Shown here piece after piece: positions 42,001 through 52,100 of a stretch of 64,000 nucleotides of DNA. This DNA is from Mesostigma viride (lineage: Eukaryota > Streptophyta > Mesostigmatophyceae > Mesostigmatales > Mesostigmataceae): contig RPFO01000022.1 of NCBI GenBank assembly GCA_009746045.1, positions 1,299,913 to 1,363,912 of the forward strand. Reading direction: 5' to 3'. Each line of letters opens with the position of its first letter. Position 1 is the first letter of the stretch. The position numbers were made by a program, and so were the translations under genes. Below the pieces are notes generated by a model, which saw nothing but the letters and a program-made list of their open reading frames with translations, ran no database searches and had not been told where the DNA came from.

Positions 42001-45000
42001 CGCGCTGACAGGGAGGGCAGGGCCATGGCCCGCGGCAGTGAGGCAACTGGCAAGCGAAACCACCTGGGCAAGTGTCTGGGAGAGCAGATAGCCTTCCTCA
42101 AAATATGAGAGAATGCTCCTGACTCGCCGGGAGTGTCTCTTTCAGCACCCCAACAATGCAGGCAGTAACAAGCCAGGGAGTAAAAATATCAACACAGAGA
42201 GAGAATAACCATAATTTCAAAAGCAACTTAACCTTCTTCTCCTGCATAGACCCCCAAGAGTCGCCATAAAAAACACGCACACACAGGGCACAGGCAGGCC
42301 GAAAAGGGAGGCAGGGACCGAACAGACATGACAGGACTGCATCATCCCACAGTAGCACGTGGGTGGGACATGGCCGGCGTATGTACTGGGTGCCAATGAA
42401 CAGCCTCGAGCAGCAAGTGCAGGGTAATTGGAGGATCAGCACCGACCCACTCACCCAAATTGAGCACCGGACCGCTCTGGGTGATGCGCACGGACTGGTA
42501 GTATCCCTTCCAGGCCTCCAGGCCGCCTGTCAGATCACGCGGTTGGCCAAAGCTCGTGTGGAAGAAGGTGGTGCGCAGGCCCACGTACCTGGTGCAAGCA
42601 GGGGGGAAATGTTGGAGGGGAGTGTAGGGAAATACGTTTTAAAATACAGCACAAAAACGCGGAGGCCAGCTGCCTCGTATCTACACTGCGGACTTGATCC
42701 ATACCTGCTGCACTAGTGTCCACCGATACAGCCAGCGCCGGCGTAGAAGCGTGAAGAAGTGGACTCTACGACGCAGGATGCTCCAACCTGTCATCTTCTG
42801 TGGGTGGCACAAACACATTATATGAGTACTGCATGATATGTAGCATATGCTATCATTTCCTATGGGTGGCAGGAACAATTAGTCGTACATCATATAGCTG
42901 CTGCCAAGGTCGTTGGCATGCACCGGCCGCGCAAGGACCCCATCAGAAAAACGGTATTGATTCCAGTCTCATGCCAGTCATAAAACAGCTGGCCGGTTGC
43001 CTACTTGCTGCATGTGTGCCGGCTGCGCAAGCACCTCCGTCCTCCACGCAGACGGTGCTCTTGTCCACAACCACCTCTTACTATAGCCATGCTATACCAT
43101 GTGCCGATATGAAATACAGTGACCCACTTGGCGTGCGCCGGCTGCGCGAGCACCACGTTGAGCGCCTGCAGCACCTCGTACGGCATCTGGCGCTCGCTGC
43201 CATTGCGGTAGCGCTCAAGCATTATCATGTTGACAGTGGCCGACAGGTTGAGCGTGACCTTGAAGGATCTCTCGCTGGCCATCCAAGCAGGCGCGCAGGC
43301 ACGTATTGGCCCATGAAACGGCTCATGGGAGCATGGGAGAGGGGCGGGTCAAGCAGAAATACCGGGAGAGCACCATTAAGGGCAGCATTCAAGGGGAGAA
43401 TCGAGCAGAGGGAGAGCAGAATTAAGGGCAGCATTCAAGGGGAGAATCGAGCAGAGAGAGAGCAGTATCAAGCGCAGCATTCAAGGGGAGAATCGAGCAG
43501 AGGGAGAGCAGTATTAAGGGCAGCACTCAAGGGGAGAATCGAGCAGAGGGAGAGCAGAATTAAGGGCAGCATTCAAGGGGAGAATCGAGCCGAGGGAGAG
43601 CAGAATAAAGGGCAGGATTCAAGGGTAGAATCGAGCAGAGGGAGAGCAGTATTAAGGGCAGCATTCAAGGGGGGAATCGAGCAGAGGGAGAGCAGTATTA
43701 AGGGCAGCACTCAAGGGGAGAATCGAGAAGAGGTCGCAAGCAAGCCCAGAAGTTCCGCGCACAAACCCTGGGTGCAAGGTTCTGCATCAGAGCGATTCTG
43801 GGAAAAGAATTAAGAAACGCAGCAAGCAGGGGCAGCCGGGAGAGGAGCAGGTTTGTGATGGTTGTGCGCTCTCACTTGTCTCAGTTGTCCGATTATAACT
43901 TTTCTATAGCTGACAAACAGCACACGCACTTGTGTAATTATATACTATAAGCACAGGGCCAGCGTAATAGGAGCCCCCGAGCGCTTGGCTCAGGGGATGG
44001 CCTGTGCATGCACCGCCTACTAAACAGACGATGGCTCGCAGCGGATATACACAGCTCTCCTTGCCAGAGCTGTCTTGTTACTGGTTCAATGGGCACAGTA
44101 AGAACGACAGTGGCCTGAACAAATGTGGCTAAAGATGGCTACGCGTGATCAGCCATTGATGCAGGGCTGTTTAACAAGCAAGACCACATATTGCATGGTG
44201 TTCCAGTGCAAGCATCCTATTATTATGCTGCTATCCTCACCGGTTCCTCTCCTCCCCTTCCCTGGCCCACGTCGTGTGCAGCACGATGCCAGCCGCCCCC
44301 CCTGTGTAGTTCGGGTTGGCCTCCATCCCGGTCGCCGGCATCGGCAGCGACTGTTGTGAGTAGAGTGTGGCGTTGCCGTCGTACGCCAGCACACAGCCCC
44401 TTAGCTCGTTGCGGAAACGGTCAGCGAGTCGCCTGATCAGGTCACGACGGAAGTTGCGGCTTTTCAACTCTGGCTCGAACTTGACCTGGGGGCAAGTAGG
44501 TTTGAGCAGGCAGGGCGTAGGTAAGCAGGGAGAACTGACGAGGGGGAGAGCGAGCAGCAGAGAGCTTGCGGCTCTTCAGCTCGGGTTTGATCTTGACCTG
44601 GGGACAAAAGAAAGGGGCAGTTAGATAGGATGCAAGTGAGCAGGGGGCAGGGCTATTGTATTATTACACTGTAGCTCGTGCTCAGTCTTGACCTGGGGAT
44701 AAGTGTCGGGGAGGGGGAGCAGGGGGGCAAATAAACTGTTGAGTACAGTGATGTGAGGCGCGGGATCCAACTGACTGACTGACCATACTCTACAGTGGTG
44801 ACGGTGCCAGCAGCACCGGTCCAACCTTGACCTGGGGATCAAAGAGGGGGGCAAAAATAAGCAGGGAGCAGGGATCAGGTGAGCAGGGGGCAAGTAAGAT
44901 GGAGGCAAGTCCTCTGACAATGTGAGCACGTGAATGCCAGAGCTGGCGAGAGATGCGGCCAGCAACAGCGAGCACAAAGTGGCACGGAGAAGAAAGGAGT

Positions 45001-45675
45001 TGTTTCTACTGACAGACGCGAAGTAAGGATGCTTACATCATATTGATAGATGTAACCCTCCGGCAGCTTTTTGACGGGGAAATGGTTGGTCTTAACGCGG
45101 TACTCCCTTCCCAGTTTGCCAAACCCGGGGCGGAGGGTCACTTGCAAGTCCTCCTTTTTGGACAGCGGGACCGAGGTAAACGACTGCATGCGACAAGGGC
45201 GGCATCACAATAGTTAAAGTTAGTTGACGCTAGAGTCGGCATTTGGCAGCCAATTGTGCGATCTCGTACGAATTCGGCGTATTCCGATAACGAATATGCG
45301 AAAGCGGCAGAGCGAATGGAATTGCTTGACAAAACATACCGGCGCGTTCTTCATGGCGTTTGATGCTGCAGCAATTTCTTGCGGGGATGGTCCTGGGGGG
45401 TCTTTGTAATCGGGAGCGGGAGGGTATCCCGGCGCCGTCCTTGGCCCTGCACCATAATGACCGGCCCCTCGCCCTCCCCCGCGCCCACCGCCACCGTAGT
45501 CACCTCTGCCTCCCCCTCCCCCTCGCCCACCACCACCGTAGTCTCCTCGTCCCCCGCCGCGGCCACCACCGCCGTAATCTCCTCTTCCTCCTCCCCGCCC
45601 GCCATGATCACCCCGCCCTCCCCCACGCGACACGTAATCCCCCCGGCCTCCTCGGCCGACACCCCGTTGCGCCAT
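30031..45675 (-). CDS. AGO: Argonaute (15 exons, 1022 aa, slicer-competent)
   Basis: Exons (minus): 45675-45340, 45183-45037, 44485-44241, 43274-43128, 42588-42455, 41673-41540, 41058-40946, 40404-40086, 38594-38073, 37303-37136, 36053-35923, 33620-33491, 32827-32701, 31554-31481, 30372-30031; 3069 nt, all phases agree. An RG/RGG-rich head covers residues 1-85. The N domain follows ([24 protein letters not shown]). Next come linker 1 ([14 protein letters not shown]) and a PAZ domain around 425-525 ([23 protein letters not shown]). MID has the 5'-phosphate pocket [20 protein letters not shown] and [11 protein letters not shown]. In PIWI the DEDH tetrad is complete: Asp739 (GADVTHP), Glu780 (RTEVIKD), Asp822 ([11 protein letters not shown]), His959 ([14 protein letters not shown]). 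The protein ends MFYC as in plant AGO1. It should bind small RNAs and cleave targets. The start is the ATG opening the RGG segment. Confidence 0.95.
30380..30890. repeat. (GGGC)n-type repeat, ~510 bp
   Basis: An almost pure G/C array of GGGC and GGC units, ending in CCGG repeats. It lies just upstream, in the sense direction, of the Argonaute exon 15 acceptor at 30373, so it is C-rich on the sense strand. Two long open frames (about 300 codons each, poly-Gly/Arg/Ala or poly-Pro/Ala) are artefacts of the array. Confidence 0.97.
31874..31889. repeat. 16 bp palindrome next to TTAATTAA
   Basis: ACTCGTGATCACGAGT is a perfect palindrome preceded by TTAATTTTAATTA. This is the same hairpin-plus-tail arrangement seen at LINE 3' ends, in minus orientation, inside an Argonaute intron. 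Confidence 0.8.
32864..32891. repeat. Poly-G/poly-C tract near exon 13 acceptor
   Basis: About 28 G in a row on the plus strand are poly-C on the Argonaute sense strand, about 37 bases before the exon 13 acceptor (32828). Confidence 0.95.
34860..35260. repeat. Imperfect tandem repeat in Argonaute intron
   Basis: About six imperfect copies of a unit containing GTGAGGTATGCCCGCGTATG, TCAGAAGTTTGGGCAAGAG and TTGTTGCCCA, with variable spacing (60-100 bp), lie in the 2.3 kb intron between exons 11 and 12. Confidence 0.85.
37021..37098. repeat. 24 bp direct repeat, 3 copies
   Basis: CAGCACAACACAAATCAGTC plus TGTC occurs three times in tandem, about 40 bases beyond the donor of Argonaute exon 10. 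Confidence 0.93.
39140..39552. repeat. AGTGCAGTACT/CTAGCTAG satellite-like array
   Basis: More than 20 occurrences of AGTGCAGTACT alternate with AGCTAGTAG and ACTCTACACCAA in higher-order units of about 40 bp. The array lies in the intron between Argonaute exons 8 and 9. It is rich in short palindromes (AGTACT, CTAGCTAG). Confidence 0.93.
41488..41545. repeat. 29 bp tandem duplication of exon 6 end and donor
   Basis: Two exact 29 bp copies, 41488-41516 and 41517-41545, each contain the end of Argonaute exon 6 plus its GTGAGT donor (sense strand). Use of the inner donor would add 29 nt and shift the frame, so the outer donor at 41539 is the productive one. Confidence 0.9.
43375..43735. repeat. 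46 bp minisatellite, ~8 copies
   Basis: Unit with GGGGAGAATCGAGCAGAGGG and AGAGCAGTATTAAGGGCAGC, in the intron between Argonaute exons 3 and 4. Confidence 0.93.
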
Positions 45676-46360
45676 GCCCCTATATTACGTAATTATGGTT
45701 GCTTCCCATCAAAGATATTCTTTCTTCCCGTGCTTTCGGTGGACTTAGCTCTTACACACACGAGCCTGTCATTATCTTGCATCGTTCCACGCATCGTCGA
45801 ACGTCTTGTCGCGCACCGAATCGGGCACTTCATTTTGCGATATTTGCCGCCTGCCAAGGCAAAACTAGGAAAATTCGTAAAGGATGCTTGGAGCGTCTGC
45901 CAAGTGGCAGTTTTTGCAGTTGCCCTTCGCAGTGTAGTACGGAAAATATCTTGTTACTGGTAACAACTAATTTTGAAATCTAGGGCCGACCGCCGCGTCG
46001 ATCAACTCAACTAAACTCGCGTCGATCCGGGCACTACGCATGCGCGTGATAACGTCCTATCACGTCGTGTTCTCGCCGGCCAAGGGTCTTCAGAACTGCC
46101 GAGTGCCGACCTAATTATTTCAAGGAGACAACCAGCGCAGGCCAATAATTATGTGTTGAAGCAGGGGGGGTGGAAAAAAACAAGAAAATTTACATCATGC
46201 TGGATTCCAGTACCCTGGTTGACGTGCGACTTACAGACAATGGAGCCGTTGAGCAGCACTCATGCGGTTTGCGAGACCATTATCAGTAGCAAAGGTGCGG
46301 TCACAACTCCTTGAAAATTGACCAACCATATCCAAGCCTGCAAGTAGCAATGCTAGACCG
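45676..46360. other. Argonaute 5' flank
   Basis: Upstream of the Argonaute start codon in the minus direction; its promoter and 5' UTR should be here. No coding signal or clear promoter element was recognised. Confidence 0.5.
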
Positions 46361-46452
46361 ACAATGACGGTTGATGAGCCATAGCTGAGCGCGCCGGAAA
46401 TGCCATGCAATCGAGTCAGTGCGCTCAGCTATGGCTCATCAACCGTCATTGT
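46361..46452. repeat. Perfect 32 bp-stem hairpin (candidate small-RNA precursor)
   Basis: Left arm 46361-46392 begins ACAATGACGGTTGATGAGCC. Right arm 46421-46452 is its exact reverse complement over all 32 bases. The loop is 28 bases. No TTAA tail or LINE sequence adjoins it. A transcript from either strand would fold into a stem of Dicer-substrate length. It lies 0.7 kb upstream of the Argonaute gene. It may instead be a small foldback MITE; no expression can be inferred. Confidence 0.95.
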
Positions 46453-46691
46453 GGCCATCTGCTTAGTGCGCATTAGCCTATGTCTTGACTGCACCTTACC
46501 TTCATTGCATCAGCCTCACGTCAGCCTATTTTCTTGTTGTATTGCACCCACAGTTGCGCCCGCACCATGATGCTAAAAAGCGCTCTGTGGCCTGCCCCCG
46601 GCTTGGGGCCGGCAGTGAGAGAAGCTATGGCGCCCTTCCTCCTAATTGTGTATAGGGTACGTCGGAGGTTCCTTTACTTTGCATTGGTACC

Positions 46692-46727
46692 CACGTGACG
46701 CAGTCACGTGCTTATAAATTAATTAAT
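46692..46727 (+). mobile_element. Family C LINE 3' terminus
   Basis: The hairpin CACGTGA-CGCAG-TCACGTG (46692-46710), identical to that at 24021-24039, is followed by a TAAATTAATTAAT tail. The upstream limit and target duplication of this copy were not found. Confidence 0.7.
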
Positions 46728-47387
46728 GGTTGGGGCATGATGCAGACGATATTTGTCTGTTATGGTGTAATTATTTTTCTTATGAGATTAGCTCAGTACT
46801 CCGCGCCATGCCTATGCACATGACAGTTGACACGCAAGTACTTGCTTACTTACTTAGTGCTGACACAGATCGATGTTTTGTGTTAAATATTATATCAATG
46901 AGATTAGCCATTTTCCGTGTAGGCTACGCTGCTCATGTTCGCACTGAGGACCTTTACCTCGGCATGCCATATATCACCAGCACCATTAAGCAGCGGCGCC
47001 TGCAGTTAGTAGGGCACTTAGCTCGCACCAACCAGGTAGACACCTCACGTGGCCCCCCCGGCCGCAGGGCTGCGCCCAGCTCAGCCTGGCCGGCACCTCC
47101 TTACGTGCATGGACCGGGCCCCGCAATGCTCGCCGCCGCAATTAAGGCCCGCAACTTCAAAGAACAGCTAGTAGAGGACATGGGGGGCCTAGGCCTCTCC
47201 GTGATTTGGAACAAGATGATGGACAAGGCCAAGTGGGCCCAGGTCATAGAGGACAACGATCCCCCTCCCGTGGGGAAGCGCCCGCGTTTGCAAACACGCG
47301 GGAAGCACACCAGACAGGTCCCCTAGGGTAGAGGGCTTAGACTAGAGTTGGCTTGATGTTGTAGATAGATTAGACCGGTAGGATTGT

Positions 47388-47582
47388 ATGCATCCATCCA
47401 TCCATCCATCCATCCATCCATCCATCCATCCATCCATCCATCCATCCATCCATCCATCCATCCATCCATCCATCCATCCATCCATCCATCCATCCATCCA
47501 TCCATCCATCCATCCATCCATCCATCCATCCATCCATCCATCCATCCATCCATCCATCCATCCATCCATCCATCCATCCATC
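47388..47582. repeat. (CATC)n microsatellite, ~195 bp
   Basis: About 48 CATC units. They lie in the LINE 3' UTR, where other copies (for example 61950-61975, reverse) have only a short CATC/CACC run, so the array expanded after or during insertion. Confidence 0.97.
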
Positions 47583-47611
47583 GGGGTTAATGCTACGTGA
47601 ATCCCCAACGG

Positions 47612-48851
47612 CAGTAGTGCGGACTGCGGAAGGCACCACCCCACCATTCCCCCTTCACCACGGGGTGTGGCAAGGTTGTGTCCTGTCCCCATACCTGTTC
47701 ATTATTGTCGTGGATCACGTCATGCGCCGGGCACGTGCGCGCTTTACTGCCCGGTTCGAGCCAGGCTTGGACATCCTTAACGAGAAAGAGCACGACGGGG
47801 TCAGACCTGGTTACCGCCTTGCCGACCTGATTTATGCGGATGACACCGTGGACCCTCATCGCGAGCCCCGAGCACATTCAGCCCTGGCTCGACTGTCTGG
47901 GCCTGGAGGTGCAGGCGGTGCCCGGGTTGGAGATTAGTGTCAAAACTGAGGCGATGGTGATAGGGGCCTCCAGTACACCACCGCTGCCGCGCCTGCTCGA
48001 CGGGACGGAGGTCCCGTTCCGCGATCGCTTCAAACTGTTGGGGAGTTGGCTTCCTGACACTGCAGACGATGTGGACACCCGCATCGGCCTGGCCTGGGCC
48101 AGGCTCCGTTCGCTAGCAACACCTACTGGCGCTCGAAGGGCCTGGGCGAGCACCGCAAGCGCATGCTCTTCAAGGTCCTCGTCCTCACGGTGCTCACGTA
48201 TGGCGCCGAGGCGTGGACAATCACACCCAAACTGGGAGCTAGGCTCAACGGCACGGTTTACAGGATGCTCCGACAGGTCCTTAACGTAGGGTTTTCCGAG
48301 CGCCCGTCATCAGAGTCTTTGTATCATGGCATGCCTCGTATTTCGGACGAGATTAGGCAGCGTAAGATAGCATATTTGTAGGACACCTTGCTCGCACCAG
48401 CCAGGTCGACACCGCCCTTGGTCTGGCCGGCCCCCAGCGGCTTGGCCAGCCAGGGCGACACATTCTGACCTGGCCTGGCCCCAAGGGCATTCCCAAAAGG
48501 GTAGGGAAACCTGTCACGAACTACATCCAGATGTTGCTGGACGACCTAGTGGTCCCAGCCCAGTTTGAGAACCGCATCCACTCTCTCTCCCGTCTCTGGA
48601 CTGCCATGCAGGACAAGACGCGGTGGCAGAAGATTGATCAAGGCTCACACGCCCGACCCTGTGGGCAAGCCACCTCCCCCAAAGAGGAGGAGGCGTTTTG
48701 ATGAGTAGTGTAGTTAGGATTTTCTAGACTAGATAGCTTAGAGTTAGGTTAGTTCGATTACGCGGCTTCCTCCACCCCACCCATCCATCATGGAATATGT
48801 GCTACATGATCTCCCAACGGAGGCATGTTATAATTTAATTTAATTTAATTT
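47612..48851 (+). mobile_element. LINE ORF2 RT to 3' end, nested copy (1.24 kb)
   Basis: Bounded by the 12 bp duplication AATCCCCAACGG (47600-47611 and 48852-48863). It starts inside the reverse transcriptase and carries motif 4 ([13 protein letters not shown]), the catalytic YADD (about 47833-47844), then, after a frameshift, [49 protein letters not shown] and a stop before the GHLART region. The 3' UTR shows ATATGTGCTACATGATCTCC, CAACGGAGGCATG and a (TTTAA)n tail. Frameshifts near 47850 and 48130 make it inactive. Confidence 0.9.
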
Positions 48852-49116
48852 AATCCCCAACGGGAGCACAAGTCTAATTAATTAATTAATCAATGAGATT
48901 AGCAGTACTTTCTCTGTGACGTCCCCCCCCACATGGCACGCAGACCTTTATACTTGCAGCCGCCTAGTTTGCTTCCTAGTTTGCATTGAAAAGCAGCCTC
49001 ACTCAGACAACATACCATGCAACAATGCATCTCATGCTGAAATAAACGTTAAAGTTATGACGAGTTTGGATGTCAGCCGACAGCAAAATCGAAGACCTCT
49101 GTGCCCGCAGTATGCT

Positions 49117-52100
49117 CTATTTTGCAGAGATCTTGACAGCCCGCCCCGGCACTAGCGGCTCCGCCTTCCTTTTGGCATCCTTCTTGGGCTCCTCCGCCGG
49201 GGCCGCTGCCTGCATGCGCTTCACCGAGTCAAACAGCGATGCCGTGCCCGTGCCGCCCTCGGCCGGCTTGGCTGCCTTGGAGAAGGGGTTAGACGGCCGC
49301 ACCAGCGCGGGCGTGGTGGGGGAGACGCATGCCTGTTTGGCACCTGCTGCCAGCTCCTTCATCTTTTGCCCCGCAATCGACACCGGTGCCTTTGCGGCCT
49401 CGGGCGCGGGCTTCTGGGCCTTCTTCATGCTGCCATTGGCCGGCTTCTTGGCTTCCTTGGCTTTCGGCGAGGCCAACTCTTTGTCATTATGGGTGGCAGG
49501 GCCATTGTCGTCCTCGTCATCCTCATCCGCCACCGGCCTCCCTTTCTCCGCAGGCTTTTGTCTCAGAGGGCTGTCGGCCAGGTTGTGCACGGGCGCGCGG
49601 GCATGCGCGGGCGTATGGAAGGCATTGCTGGCAGCCGCGGCAGAGGGCAGGGTGGGCCCAGGGGCCCGCGCGTGCGCGGCAGCCGCCTGTCGCTCCTCCT
49701 CTTCTTCCCGCCATTTTTCCTGGCAGATGCACCGCAGACACCGGAGCGAAAAACAGATGGGCATAGATAGCAGACCAGGCCATGATCACCATATATGATT
49801 TGCACATTCCCCTTAAGTGATTGGTAGGTAAGGGGGGGGAAACACTGCAGGGAACCACTCACAGACTCTGGGGATGGAGTCCTATTTAGATACACGGCAC
49901 ATTCAACTAGAAGACGCATGGCCTTGAGCCTTCCCCCCATACCTACTTGGCTACGGTACCATGTATAGTTTGATTAGACCATTATCTGAAATGGAACCTG
50001 CCCTCCTGGGTATGAGCTCACATATCCGCTTTAGGCTGCTCTCTACAGCACACACACTCTAGGTATTGCCAAGCATTCGAGCCCAATGGGACCAACAAAC
50101 CTTCCAATCGGATAAGGTTCCCAAGCGAGTCAGAAGGCCCGCTGTAACCAGTCCAATAGGAAGTGTTTGCAATTCAAATAGGAAAGCCACTTTGTGTTAG
50201 TCCAATACAGAGAACAAAAACGGAGAGTCCCATTCGGAGAACAAATGTTCTAGTCCAAAAGGCGACCTCCAGCATGGTGGCAAAATCATATTGTTCCGTC
50301 CCAACACTTGAACATTAAAATACCGCTATGGCTCCAACTCACTTCAAGTAGGACGTGCATGCGCTCCGCCAGCGGGGGCATGCGCATCGTGTTGGCGAGC
50401 CGCAGCGCGCCCTCCAGGGAGCCATGAAGGGTGAGCATGGAGCTCAGCTCAAGCGCGCGCGCAAACCGCTCGCCTGCGCCACAGTCACAAGTACACGCGC
50501 GAGCACAAGCACAAGCGTTGGCACGCAACATGCAAAATATTAAAACCAAGCAAGGATGTCGGCACGTGACACACACACTTGGATACATCAAGGAGACACC
50601 CAACACAGGAGTGACGCCACGCGATGTACAAGGCGAACCGCAGGTTCACATAGTGAGTGGCATGCAGCATGCATCTTCCATCTTCCCTTGTCGCACAACC
50701 TGCCTTACATCAGGACAGTAAGTCACCCGGAGCGAGTGCTACACAGGTCTGCGAGACGCCACCATCGACTGTGCTATTAAAGAACCAGCTGGGGTCAGGC
50801 ACGATGGTCAACCCGTGCGAGGTGTGCTGCTGGGTGTAGGGCTAGCCTATCACTAAACCCCCCACCTTGGAGAACACACCTGCCCCCGCATAGAACGCTT
50901 GAACACCCAAACAAACGTGTCCCCACATAGAGCGCTTCAACACCCAAACACACCTGTCCCCACATAGAACGCTTCAACACCCAAACACACCTGTCCCCAC
51001 ATCGACCACATATGAAGAAAGGGCCCAGGCCTACAACGTAAGAACACGACAGGTGGCATGGCAAGGCATAACTGGAAGCCCAAAAATGAAACCACACAAA
51101 TGAATTACTTGATGCACCGCTGTGCCCCCCTCACCCCCCCCCCCCCCCCCCCCCCCCGCCCCCTTACCCTTGCATGCAGCCGCGAACAGCCGCAGCAGGC
51201 ACCGGTCCAGCTCCGCCTCCTTCTGCAGCACCGCGTCCTCAAGCGCCGCCAGGCTGTCCTCGGTGGCGCCGCCGTCCCTGCTGCTGTGGGGACCCTGCGC
51301 GCCCTCCTCCAGGGTGGCACGCATCTGCGCCAGCGTGAGGCTCCCCCGCAGGAACTCCTCCTCCAGCCGCCCCACCGCCACATTGTTCTCGGCAGACACC
51401 ACGGGGATGTGCAGCTTGAGCACGGAGAGGACGGGGCGGGGCATCACCTGCGGCGATGGAGGGGGAGAAGGGGAACGCAAATAGGGGTTATAAATTTCAA
51501 GGAGTAGGGAAAAGGGGTGAAGTGGTATAGGAGGGCCAACGTGATCTGAGGAGAAGGAATGATGACAACCAATCGTAGGAGAGGAGTGATGACAAACAGT
51601 CGTGTTGGCAGCAGTAAAACTTTGCTCCGCAATGGGCATGAAACCAGTAAGGTCAGCCAGCCAGCACGCCATGAAACCAGTCCTCATAACAGGAGAGCTC
51701 TTCCATGGAGTAACAGCGATGAATAAAACGGCTTCCGTCACCTCGAGCCACGGCCACAGCTCCATGCCACCTTTTCGTCTTGATCCATCAGCCATTTTGC
51801 TTCCGCCATGCCTGCTCCCCTCCTTTAACCCCCACACATTCTGTAAACCCAACCAAGCTTCTCAGTGCCTTTCAACCGCTACAGACCCGTCAATGACGCA
51901 AAAGGAATACCTGCACTTGTAGACGGGTAACAGAAAGCGCCAATCCAGCAGACGCTCACGATTATGAAAGGAGCCGCCGCATGTCATCGCACACCGGCTT
52001 ACCTCGCCACACCCCACCACATAGCCCACCGCGCGGCCTCACCTGCGGGTACGTGTTGGGTGCCTTGAGCACCACGCAGAAGAGCTGCGTACTGTCCAAG

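Larger units (their letters stand above)
46909..48888 (+). mobile_element. LINE ORF2 3' part, family A, interrupted
   Basis: A 5'-truncated insertion with a 15 bp duplication ATCAATGAGATTAGC (46894-46908 and 48889-48903). It encodes the ORF2 C-terminus in one frame to 47326: DLYLGMPYITSTIKQRR, VGHLARTNQVDT, MMDKAKWAQVIED, then a basic end. The 3' UTR has GATTAGACCGGTAGGATTG, an expanded CATC array, GGGGTTAATGCT, and the terminal CCCCAACGGGAGCAC with a TTAATTAATTAAT tail. A second LINE (47612-48851) is inserted inside that terminal motif. Confidence 0.9.

Noticed and set aside
46730-46908. N-terminal part of the 198-codon frame before the LINE body
   Set aside because: The target duplication places the LINE start at 46909; residues before it come from chance readthrough of the flank.
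47323-47692. Met-Asp-Gly-Trp and Ile-His-Pro-Ser repeat frames
   Set aside because: They are translations of the CATC microsatellite in a LINE 3' UTR.
49070-49798. 242-codon plus-strand frame with hydrophobic Ala/Gly/Phe runs
   Set aside because: It is antisense to the Lys/Ala/Pro-rich last exon of WDHD1, which fits splice phase and family.
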